Positions 44,816-55,100 of a stretch of 64,000 nucleotides of DNA are shown here, piece after piece. A program made the translations under genes and the position numbers. Below the pieces are notes generated by a model. The model was not told the origin of the DNA. It ran no database searches and saw only the letters and a list, made by a program, of their open reading frames with translations. Source of the DNA: Prevotella sp. UBA2746 (lineage in GTDB: Bacteria; Bacteroidota; Bacteroidia; Bacteroidales; Bacteroidaceae); assembly GCA_002353555.1 (NCBI GenBank), contig DEJO01000011.1, positions 10,377 through 74,376 of the forward strand. Direction: 5' to 3'. Each line of letters begins with the position of its first letter. The first letter of the stretch is position 1.

Positions 44816-47800
44816 ATGAAAAAGACCTTTATCCTAACCTTTTTGATGCTACTGAGCGGCATCGCAGCAAGGGGTGCCACCATCGATGTGGACTCCCTGC
44901 GCTACACACTGAACGATGACGGTACGGCAACCGTCAGTTCGTGTCTGTACCTGTCAACATCCGAAATCACCATTCCGCAGACCGTCAACGACGGCACGCA
45001 GGACTATACGGTGACAAAGATTGGCGACAATGCCTTCTATGGCAAGTCGTTTGTCACTTCTGTCACGTTCCCGTCGACGCTGACCACATTTGGCAGATAC
45101 TCGTTCTCCAGAACGGGTCTGACCTCTGTCGTGATTCCCGAAGGCGTGACGACGCTGACGTTCGAGCTCTTCTCCTACTGCGACCAGCTCACCTCGGTGA
45201 CGATTCCAGAAGGCGTGACCACCATGGAGCGCGGCGTGTTCTACGAAGACGACCTTTTAAACGGGGTGGTGTTACCCTCCACGCTGACCACCATCGGCTT
45301 TCATGCCTTTGGCAGGTGCATTGGTCTGACATCCATCACCGTTCCAGCCAACGTCAGCGTCATTGATGAGTATGCGTTCCAGTACTGCTCAAATCTGGAA
45401 ACCGTCGACTTGAAGCCCCAGACAATGACCACTATCGGGCGAAATGCCTTCGACTCCTGTGAGAAGCTTACCGCCTTCCACGTGCCAGAAGGCATCACCA
45501 CCCTCGGACAAGATGTGTTCTACGGATGCAAGGCGATGCAGGAACTGTCGCTGCCCTCGACGCTGACATCCATCGGCTACCGTACCTTCTATAACTGTAT
45601 CAGCCTGCCGTCTGTCACCATCCCGGAAGGAGTGACCACCATCGGTAATGAAGCCTTCCGTTATTGTAAGCTGCTTGGCGGCGACATCACGCTACCTGCC
45701 GGTCTCACCTCGCTCGGTTCCTATGCTTTCGCTGGGTGCGAGAACGTGGAGAGGGTCACCTTCTTAGGCAACAACGACGTGACAATGCCCGGTGAGTCGC
45801 AGTTCTCTTCGATGAAGAAACTGAAGAGTGTGAAGCTGCCCGACAACCTGAGTACCATCACCACCAGCATGTTCTTCGGCTGCAATCAGTTGCAGAGCAT
45901 CGACCTAAGCCGTCTGACTGCCACAGTGATAAGCCCCTGGGCGTTCCGTCTGTGTCAGGCACTGGCTTCGGTTCAGCTACCGCCCGGAACAGCTACCATC
46001 GGAAATGAGGCTTTCGCTTATTGCGAGAACCTGACCGCCATCAGTTTCCCTTCAACACTGAAGAGCATCGGAAACAATGCCTTCGACAATAACAACCTGA
46101 CCAGCCTGCAACTGAACGACGGACTGGAGACCATCGGCAACTATGCCTTTTCTGGCAGCAAAGACCTCTCGGCATCTCCCGTCGTCATTCCGCAGAGCGT
46201 CACCAGCATCGGAGGCAATGCCTTCTACAACTGCGACCAGATGACGAGCTTCACCTTCCCGGAGTCTCTCACCACCTTAGACACATACGTGCTTGCTGGT
46301 TGTGACAACTTGCAGACGGTGGTCTTCCCCCGCAACATGACCACCATCCCACGAAGCACCTGCGAAGGCTGCAAGCGGCTTGCCAACGTGACATTGCCGG
46401 AAAATGTGGTGACCATCGGCCTGCAAGCCTTCTACGGAGCAACCTCACTGCCAGCCATCACCCTGCCTGCTACGGTGAAGACGATAGAAGACAATGCTTT
46501 CCGGGATACCAACATACCTTCGCTGACTCTCAACGAGGGACTGGAGACCATCGGAGCGAGTGCCTTCTACAACTGCGACCGGCTGAAGACGCTGAACATC
46601 CCCTCCACAGTGAAGAATATAGGCAATTATGCCTTCTACAGCTGTGACTCCATTCTCACCGTCACCTTCCCCGAAGACATGACGGCACTCACCACTATCG
46701 GCACCAATCTTTTCGCCTATAACAAACAGTTGACGAAGGTGACGCTGCCGAAGACAGGCATGAGCACCATACCCAACAGCATGTTCCAGGAATGTGATCG
46801 CCTTCGCAACATCCAGCTGCCAGCCACCATCACCAGCATCGGCGACCATGCCTTCTACAGCTGCGACTCCCTGCAGACCATTTACATCCCCGACGGCGTA
46901 AAGAGCATCGGCTACGAAACCTTCTGCTACTGTAAAGGACTGCGCTATGTGCGGTTGCCCGAAGGACTGGAAAGTATCGGACAAAGCTGTTTCGGCTATA
47001 CCGAGAAGCTGCCCTTTATCAATATCCCCTCTACGGTGACGAGCATGGGCAACTGGGCTATCCACACCACTGCCAACTCGTCGAACACCAACTTCAAAAG
47101 CGTCGGCATCATGGGCAGCACCATGCCGGGTACCAAAGACCACGTGTTCTGGCAATATCAGCCGGCATTCAGCCTCTTGGTACCTGCAGGACAGGAGAGC
47201 GACTACCAAAACAGCACTTCTTGGACTCCCGATGCCACCGACAACCGCACCATCAAGGGCTATCCTGCCGAGAAGCAGACGCTCACCCAAGACCTCATCC
47301 ACCTGTCTTGCTTAGATAAGGAGAGCTACAAGAGCGGCAGTCCGGAGGCTGTATGGATAGACTGGTTCGAGGGCATGGGCAACTACCGCATCTGGTACAC
47401 CGACGCGAAGGGCAACAAGACCACCACGATGCCGACCGAGAGCGGCGACTACACCCTCTCTGCCGACTTCGAGGAAGGGCCTTACTACAAGCCAGCCACC
47501 TTCGACAACATAGCAACCTTCAGTCTGAAGGAGATTGCCGACGAAGACTTTGCCCTGCTCTGGGACTTCTACAGCAAGACCTACGACCGCACGAAGCAGA
47601 AGAGTACGTGGACCGGTAGCGGCGGTGGCGGCGCACCAGCCAACTGGGGACTCATCGAAGGCGTGAAGGAGAGTGCCGTCGGCATCTTCGGTGTGAAGTG
47701 GAACAACGGCCATGTGGAGGAAATCAACTTCGGCACAGGCACCAGTATCTACAACCTGAATGCCGAAGAGACACCCGTCAGCCTCTTCGCCCTGCCACAG

Positions 47801-49117
47801 GTGAAGAAGATAGAGATTGCTGGTTGCGAACTCTACGGTAACATCAGCGACAAGGTGGAAGCGTGGCTTGCCGCAGGCAAGACGCTCAGTCCCACCCTCG
47901 AATACCTCGACCTGCAGCGCAACAAGTTAGAGGGTAATATCTCTACACTCGTGGGTGCACTGCCGTCGCTGAAGACGTTGGACGTACACGAAAACCGATT
48001 CTCCTCATTGTGGCCGGCATTCCCTGAGACGTTGGAGAATGTCAACATCAGTACGCAGACCATCACCGACATCACGGCAAAGCTCGACTTGCGCGACATG
48101 ACCGATGAAGGCTTCTTCTCTACCCTGCCCTCTATCGTCTTCTACGACCCGGCAACGCGCACCTACGCCGATGACATCAAGGTCAACGTGCTGAGCCAGA
48201 CCAACATGAGTTCGTTCACACTGAACTACAACGGCACTAACGACTTCACCGTCAGCGGTTACTGTACCTGGAAGGGAGCGAGCGGCGACGTTGTCAAGTG
48301 TTCCTACACCGACTCCACGAACAAGACCACCACGTTCAATGCCAACTTCTTCTATGACATGGGCGACGTGGACTTCAACGGACTCGTCAACATCAGCGAC
48401 CTGCAACAGAGCATCAGCTACCTGTTCAAAGAAACTTACAGCAGCTACGCCCGCTACAACTTCAGCGCAGGCGACATGAATGCAGACAACGCCATCAACG
48501 TACTCGACATCGTGCCGCATGTAGACTTGCTGCTGAGCATGAACAGCCTCACCCCCAACCCCTCTCCAACGGGAGAGGGGAGTAGTCAGAGTAGTCGGAC
48601 TAATCAGACAAGTCAGACGAGTCTGCCTGAACAGACTATGGCAGAGGCTTCCCTCTACCAGCAGGGCGGCAAGCTGATTCTGAAGACTTCGCGGGCTGTT
48701 GCCGCTATGGACATCTTTATTTCACCAGTGGACCATTTCACCACCTCATCCTTGCAAGGCATGACCATTGCCAAGAAGACGATGGAAGACGGGCAGCTGC
48801 ACCTTATTATATATAACACGGCTGGCAAGACGCTGCCGACAGGAGAAACCGTCATCGGCACCTGCAGCACGACGGCTACCGTCACGGGAGCCATGCTGGT
48901 AGACGAAGAGGCACAGCCCATCAACACCATGCTGAACGACTCGGCGGCAACACCGACAGGCCTCAACAGCCTCACCCCCGCCCCCTCTCCAACGGGAGAG
49001 GGGAGTAGGAACATCTACTCCTTAGACGGACGGAAGATTGTGAATGGTTCATTGACCGATGGCACTTTGCCAAAGGGCATCTATATCGTGAACGGAAAGA
49101 AAGTGGTCATTAAATAA
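44816..49117 (+). CDS. BspA-like leucine-rich-repeat surface protein with dockerin-like segment
   Basis: 1,433 residues. A signal peptide (1-20, LSGIAARGA) is followed by about 30 LRR_5 (BspA/TpLRR) repeats from about residue 45 to 770, with recurring IPEGVTTIGNEAFRYC-like units and LPSTLTSIG spacers. A shorter, different leucine-rich block lies near 970-1090 (LEYLDLQRNKLEGN). Residues 1183-1242 hold two D-x-N/D-x-x-G-x-x-N-x-x-D-type loops (GDVDFNGLVNISDL and GDMNADNAINVLDI), resembling type I dockerin. Two in-frame palindromic inserts (SLTPNPSPTGEG and SLTPAPSPTGEG) flank the next domain (about 1275-1375). The end IYSLDGRKI ... KGIYIVNGKKVVIK is shared with the other large proteins. BspA relatives are adhesins. 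The next gene starts 15 nt later. Confidence 0.9.
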   Translation: MKKTFILTFLMLLSGIAARGATIDVDSLRYTLNDDGTATVSSCLYLSTSEITIPQTVNDGTQDYTVTKIGDNAFYGKSFVTSVTFPSTLTTFGRYSFSRTGLTSVVIPEGVTTLTFELFSYCDQLTSVTIPEGVTTMERGVFYEDDLLNGVVLPSTLTTIGFHAFGRCIGLTSITVPANVSVIDEYAFQYCSNLETVDLKPQTMTTIGRNAFDSCEKLTAFHVPEGITTLGQDVFYGCKAMQELSLPSTLTSIGYRTFYNCISLPSVTIPEGVTTIGNEAFRYCKLLGGDITLPAGLTSLGSYAFAGCENVERVTFLGNNDVTMPGESQFSSMKKLKSVKLPDNLSTITTSMFFGCNQLQSIDLSRLTATVISPWAFRLCQALASVQLPPGTATIGNEAFAYCENLTAISFPSTLKSIGNNAFDNNNLTSLQLNDGLETIGNYAFSGSKDLSASPVVIPQSVTSIGGNAFYNCDQMTSFTFPESLTTLDTYVLAGCDNLQTVVFPRNMTTIPRSTCEGCKRLANVTLPENVVTIGLQAFYGATSLPAITLPATVKTIEDNAFRDTNIPSLTLNEGLETIGASAFYNCDRLKTLNIPSTVKNIGNYAFYSCDSILTVTFPEDMTALTTIGTNLFAYNKQLTKVTLPKTGMSTIPNSMFQECDRLRNIQLPATITSIGDHAFYSCDSLQTIYIPDGVKSIGYETFCYCKGLRYVRLPEGLESIGQSCFGYTEKLPFINIPSTVTSMGNWAIHTTANSSNTNFKSVGIMGSTMPGTKDHVFWQYQPAFSLLVPAGQESDYQNSTSWTPDATDNRTIKGYPAEKQTLTQDLIHLSCLDKESYKSGSPEAVWIDWFEGMGNYRIWYTDAKGNKTTTMPTESGDYTLSADFEEGPYYKPATFDNIATFSLKEIADEDFALLWDFYSKTYDRTKQKSTWTGSGGGGAPANWGLIEGVKESAVGIFGVKWNNGHVEEINFGTGTSIYNLNAEETPVSLFALPQVKKIEIAGCELYGNISDKVEAWLAAGKTLSPTLEYLDLQRNKLEGNISTLVGALPSLKTLDVHENRFSSLWPAFPETLENVNISTQTITDITAKLDLRDMTDEGFFSTLPSIVFYDPATRTYADDIKVNVLSQTNMSSFTLNYNGTNDFTVSGYCTWKGASGDVVKCSYTDSTNKTTTFNANFFYDMGDVDFNGLVNISDLQQSISYLFKETYSSYARYNFSAGDMNADNAINVLDIVPHVDLLLSMNSLTPNPSPTGEGSSQSSRTNQTSQTSLPEQTMAEASLYQQGGKLILKTSRAVAAMDIFISPVDHFTTSSLQGMTIAKKTMEDGQLHLIIYNTAGKTLPTGETVIGTCSTTATVTGAMLVDEEAQPINTMLNDSAATPTGLNSLTPAPSPTGEGSRNIYSLDGRKIVNGSLTDGTLPKGIYIVNGKKVVIK
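48543..48585 (+). repeat. Palindromic element, in-frame copy 1
   Basis: A direct repeat of about 43 bp shared with 48965-49007. Core CCCCTCTCC-AACG-GGAGAGGGG (48559-48580) with 9-bp arms. It is translated as part of SLTPNPSPTGEG in the leucine-rich protein. Confidence 0.8.
48584..48626 (+). repeat. In-frame 9-bp tandem repeat
   Basis: Five units of the AGTCAGA(G/C)T type with the TC dinucleotide at exact 9-bp steps (48586, 48595, 48604, 48613, 48622). It encodes a Ser/Thr/Gln linker (SSQSSRTNQTSQTS). Period and style match the CTAG repeat at 11223-11262. Confidence 0.65.
48965..49007 (+). repeat. Palindromic element, in-frame copy 2
   Basis: The second copy of the element at 48543, with arms 48982-48990 and 48995-49003 and loop AACG. 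It is translated as part of SLTPAPSPTGEG just before the C-terminal motif. Confidence 0.8.
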
Positions 49118-49132
49118 AGGAGGACACAAGAT

Positions 49133-52100
49133 ATGAAAACATTCAATATAACAAGACAAGAAACAAGAACGACGGAACAGAAGAACAAAGGAGCAAGAGA
49201 CTGCAACTGGTTGCTGTACCTTCTCCTGACAACGGGATTCTTCATTCTTCATTCTTCATTCTTCATTCAAAGCGCCAACGCTCAACAGAGCAACGTGCTG
49301 AGCCTACAGGATGTGAACGGCATGCGCGGAAAGGTCATCTCCGTCCCCGTCTATTTAGATAACACATCGGAGATTGCCGCCCTGCAGTTCGACATCACCC
49401 TGCCATCAGGCTCACAGGTGATGTACGACTCCACGAAGGTCGCCGACGCACGGAAGGCAGACCACATCATCAGTGGTCAAAACAAAGGTAGCAACAAGCA
49501 CCGCTTCATGCTCTACTCCCCCACCAACCAAGTGCTGAGGGGCAACAGTGGCAAGCTGTGCGACATCGTGTTCAAGATCTATACCGGTCTGCAAGACGAC
49601 CAGACGTATGACATCAAGCTGTCAAACGTCGTCATGTCCGACCGCAATGGTGCGAACGTCTTCACCAACTCCACAGACGGTACACTGACGCTGACCACCT
49701 ATCCCGACTTCGAGGTGAGCAACCTCGCTGTGACCCAAGCCGACATCACCCCCAAAGGAACGTTAGGCTTGAGCTGGCAGGTCAGCAACATCGGCGAGAC
49801 AGCTGCCACCGGCGGCTGGAAGGAGAACTTCTACCTCGTCGGCGACAACAATACCGAACTGTTCATCGGCTCCAACAGCTTTGAGTCGACGGGGCTGGCA
49901 CCCGGAGCCAGCGTCAGCCGCAACATAGAACTGACGCTGCCGGAGGTGCTGAGCGTCGAAGGAGCCGTCAAAGTGAAGGTCAACCTCAAGGGAAACTCCG
50001 ACAGCGGCGAGCGTTCCGAGGCTGAATGGAACAACACCGCCACGCAGGAGACAGGCGTAAGCATGGTGAAGACCATGCAGCTGGTGATGCCAGAGACCGC
50101 CATCGCCGAGAACAAGGGCAGGAATGTGCGGCTCAGGCTGAACCGCAGCGGCAGCCGCACAGCCGAAGAGACGTTCACCCTCGCCTGCGACAAGCCCGAC
50201 CGTCTGTCGGTACCGGCGACGGTGACCATCAGCAAGAACCAGTCGGGAGCCTACTTCTACGTGAATGTCGTCAACAATGACACCTACGACAACGACGACG
50301 ACGTGGTCACCATCACTGCCACGGGCACCGGCTATGCTGCTGCAACGGGACAGCTCACCATCGAAGACGATGAATATCCCGACATGCAGCTGCAGGTATC
50401 GAAGAGCGAACTGAACGAAGGTGAGACCTTCCAGCTCACCGTCACCCTGCCGAAGGCAGCCAAGACCGACACCCAGGTGAAGTTCACCGCCGAGACTCCC
50501 AAGCGGTTCACCATGCCCTCGTCGGTGACGGTAGCCCAGGGGCAGACCTCAGCCAGCGTAGACGTGGAAGTCATCCAGAACGACCTGCCTGAGCTTCAGC
50601 TCTCCACTGCCTTCTATGCCACCGCCGAACGGTACTACAAGGCAGAGTGTATCGTCCTCGTCAACGACAACGACATGCCGGAACTGGAGCTCGTCCTCTC
50701 GCCGACACAGGTCAGCGAGGGTGCCGGTCCTTCGGCAATCATGGCGAAGCTGCTCCGCAAGTCGCATGCCGACAACGACATCACCATCGTCATGAGCGAC
50801 GACTCACAGGGTGACATCTACTATTCGCAGAAGCGGTTCACGATGAAAGCAGGCGTCACTACCGCTGAGTTCGCCCTCGGCGTGGTGGACAACGTACAGA
50901 AGGAAGGCGACCGCACGGTGAACATCTCCGCCGGAGTCTATGTGTCCTCCTGCAACTGTGCCGCCTCCGGCACCACCGTCGGAGCCTCTTCCGTAGCCGT
51001 CACCATCCTCGATGACGACGGTCCTACGCTGAGTGTGAGCAGCAGTTCGTCATCCCTGTTGGAAGGAAAGACCGATGCCACCGTGCTCACCATCCGCCGC
51101 AACACAGGTACTGCGGGCACCACGACGGTGACCCTCAGCACCGACCAGGACAGCAGCCTGAGCTATAGCCACACGGCAACCATCGCCGACGGGCAAGAAA
51201 GTGTCACCATTCCCGTGAGCGTACTGAAGAACGATGTTGCCAACGACGAGCGCACAGTAGTCTTCACCGCCACTGCCGACGGCTACACACCAGGCACCTG
51301 CTGGGCACTTATCACCGACCAGACCATGCCCGACGCCACGGTGGAGGCTCCGCAGCTGGCATCCGCAGAGATAGCCGCTGCCGGTTCAGCCGAAATCTCC
51401 GTCAAGGTGAACAACATCGGCAACATCAACCTGCCTGCACAGACGAAGGTGAACCTCTATATGGGCAGCACCTTGCTGACCACCCTCTATACACAGAGCG
51501 CCATAGCTCCGGGCGAGAGCGAGACCATCACCAAGCAGACAGCCATGCCCGACCTCGCCGGCGACTACCAACTGAAAGCCATCGCCAACGAAGAGAAGAC
51601 GGTGAAGGAGCTGGTCTATGTGAACAACACCTCCAAGGCGACCGCCTTCAGGCTCGTCCCGTCGTTCACCGCCACCGTCAGCGTAGCAAAGGACACCTAC
51701 CAGCCAGACGAGCCGGTAGTCATCAGTGGTACCTCGACAGGCAGCAGTGTCAGCAACAAGACCGTGGAGGTATACCTCATCCACAACAACGTGCGTGACG
51801 TGCTCACTGCCACCACCGATGCCACTGGCCGCTTCAGCGTCACCTTCGAGCCGAAGGGTGTCGCCGGGCACTACGTCGTAGGTGCCTGCTACAGCGGTGA
51901 GAACCTGCGCGACGAGCAGGCAGCCTTCGACATCTACGGCATGCGCCGCACAGATACGAGCTACCTGAAGTATGAACCCAGCGTCGGCGTACCCTACACT
52001 GCCAACATCAGCATCACCAACGCTGGTGAACTGCCCCTGCACAACATCAACATGGAAGTCGTCTCGTCGGGTGACAACATCGACGTGGCAGTAGACAAGA

Positions 52101-55100
52101 TTGCAACCCTCGCCGGAGGACAGCGTGCCAACCTGCCCATCACCCTCACCGGCACGTCGGCAAGCACCGGTGACGACTGGCAGCAGCTGAAGGTGCGCTT
52201 CACCTCGGATGAAGGTGCGTCGTTCGACGGCATCATCTACTACTACAACCGCGTGGCAACGGGCAAGCTGCGTGCCAGTGTCACCGCCATCAACACCACA
52301 ATGGTGAAGGGCAGCCAGCGCGACTACTCGTTCGACATCACCAACACGGGCTACGGTACGACGGGAAAGGTCAGCCTGTCGCTGCCCGAAGGGGCGTGGA
52401 TGACAGCCGTCACGGGCAAGGAGATGAGTCCGATGGCATCCACCGACACGGCAACCATCGTCCTGCGCTTCACCCCCACCGCCGACATGCAGCTGAACGT
52501 ACCCGTCCGCGGCACGATAGGCATCAACTGTGAGAACGGTCAGGGACTGAGTCTTCCGTTCAGTGTGGAGCCTGTCTCCGACAACCTTGGCGAGCTGGTC
52601 GTTGACGTCTGCGACGAATACACCTACTACACCGAAGAGGCTCCCCACCTGAAAGGGGCTGTAGTGAAGGTGACACACCCCACGACGGGGCGCACCATTG
52701 CCGAAGGTGTGACGGGCGACGACGGAAGGTATGTTGCCACGGAACTGCCGGAAGGCTGGTACACCGTTGCCGTCTCTGCCGACAAGCATGACAGCTACCG
52801 CGGCAACGTCCTCGTAGACCCCGGCAAGCAGACTGTCAAGGTGGTGAACCTGAGCTATCAGGCAGTCACCATCAACTGGGAAGTGAAGGAGACAGAGGTG
52901 GAAGACAAATACGAGATTGTCACCACTACCACTTTCGAGACGCACGTTCCCGCACCTGTTGTCGTCATCCGCGGACCGGAAAAGATTGACGGTGATGCCA
53001 TGCTCGACGGCGAGTCGCAGTTACTCTACTACACGGTGACCAACGAAGGACTCATCAATGCGAAGAACTGCGTCTTCAGAGGTCCTGAGAGCGACAGCGA
53101 GTTCACCTTCGAGACCCTTGCCAACACCGGTCCTTTCGACCTGGCAGCCAACCAGTCGGTGCTCATCCCCGTGAAGGTGACGCGCCACATCGCATCCACC
53201 GGTGCCAGAGGAGAAGGCAACATGCTGACAGAAGCCACTGGCGGCGGCAGCACCGACAACGCCTTCACCCACTGTATGAAGAACCTCGGCGTGCTCTATG
53301 AGATACTCTGCGGTAAAGACCTGAAGAGCAACTCCGCCATGCTGACCCTCGCCGTGCGCTTCTGTGCGGCAGGTGTTACTGGAAGCGTTTATCTCGGTGG
53401 TGGAGGCCGTGGTCCCGGCTCGCCCGGCAAGGGAGGCAGCGGCTCCTACTATACTGGTGGTGGCTATGGAGGCTATATCACCAGTGACGATCCCTGCGAC
53501 CCCGAACTGGCTAATACGAAGAAGACGGTTATGGACGGAATGATAGGTATGGCACCAGGTATGGGTGGCTGCTTAGGCTACGGACTGAATGCAGAGAGTC
53601 TGGCAAAGTCATTGGCAGCCGGTGACGATGCAGCTACAGCCGGCAGCGTATGCGAATTCGGTGCCTCTACAGCCACAACCTTCTCGCATCCTATCGCCCA
53701 GCCGTTCTTGGGATTCCTGTCCACGTGTGCCGGACTGTATGGCAACAATGCAAGACCTGACCTCTCAACCGGCAACAGCGTCACCTCTACACAGACAGAT
53801 CTGATAAATAGATATTCATGGCTTGCTGGTTTCGCAGAGGCAGCCCGATGGTACTATCGGCAGATGTTGTGCTACAGGGAGGTGTTCCTTACCTACTACG
53901 GCGACGAGATATGGTTCAGCGTCGATGACGACACCCGTCCTCGGTTCTTTAAGAAGATCTGTTCCTTCGACAACTATGAGGATATCACCTACGAGAACCT
54001 CAAGTCTTACAAGCCTGCCTCGGTAACGGAAGAACAGGCGAAAGCCTTCATCGAGCGACTGCAGAACACCATCTTCAAGCGTGACAGCGAGAACAAGATA
54101 GACCTGCAATATATGCTCGACAATATTGTCACAGCCAAATACATCAACAGGTATGAGATTCCTATTTGGCGACCCAACCAGAAAAAGAACATCGCCCGCA
54201 AGAAGGCTCCTGCCACCACGCCCGACACCGTCGAACCATACTACGGCGACGACATCTACCCGGCGGGCGAATACTTCGTGGCTGCCTGCGACCAGGTGAA
54301 AGCCGACTTCAACGATGCCTCGAAGACACAGGCTGTCTGTGTGACCATCAAGCTGCAGTTCAAGCAGCAGATGGTGCTTACCCGCCAGGCGTTCCGCGGT
54401 ACGCTGACCGTAGGCAACGGCAACGAGGAGACGGCAATGAAGAACGTGAAGTTGATGGTGACGGTGAAGGACGAGGAAGGCAACACGGCTACTGCACACG
54501 AGTTCCAAATCAACAACGAGAGTCTGGACGGGTTCACCGGCGACCTCAATGGCGAATGGGAACTGGCAGCAGGCGGAAAGGGTACGGCTACCATCCTCTT
54601 CATCCCGACGAAGTATGCTGCCCCGACATCAGACAAGCTCTACTCGTTCGGCGGTTCGCTGTCGTACCTCGACCCGAACACGGGACTGACCGTGACGCGC
54701 GACCTCGACCCGGTGACGCTGACGGTGAAGCCGTCGCCGAATCTCGACCTGACCTACTTCATGCAGCGCGACATCTACGGTGACGACCCGCTGACCAAGA
54801 ACGTCGTTGAGCCTATCGTACCGGCTGAGTTTGCCCTGCTCATCAACAACGTGGGCTACGGCAATGCCACGAACGTGCGCATGACGACCGAACAGCCGAA
54901 GATTATCGAGAACGAGAAGGGGCTGCTCATCGACTTCGAACTGCTCTCCAGCCAGCTCAACGGCGGCGAGAAGACACTCGCCCTAGGCAGCAGCGTGCCG
55001 ACAGACTTCGGTACGATACCCGCACAGTCGACCAGCTACGCCCAGTGGTGGTTCACCTCTACCCTGCTCGGACACTTCGTCGACTACAATGTAGAGGCAA

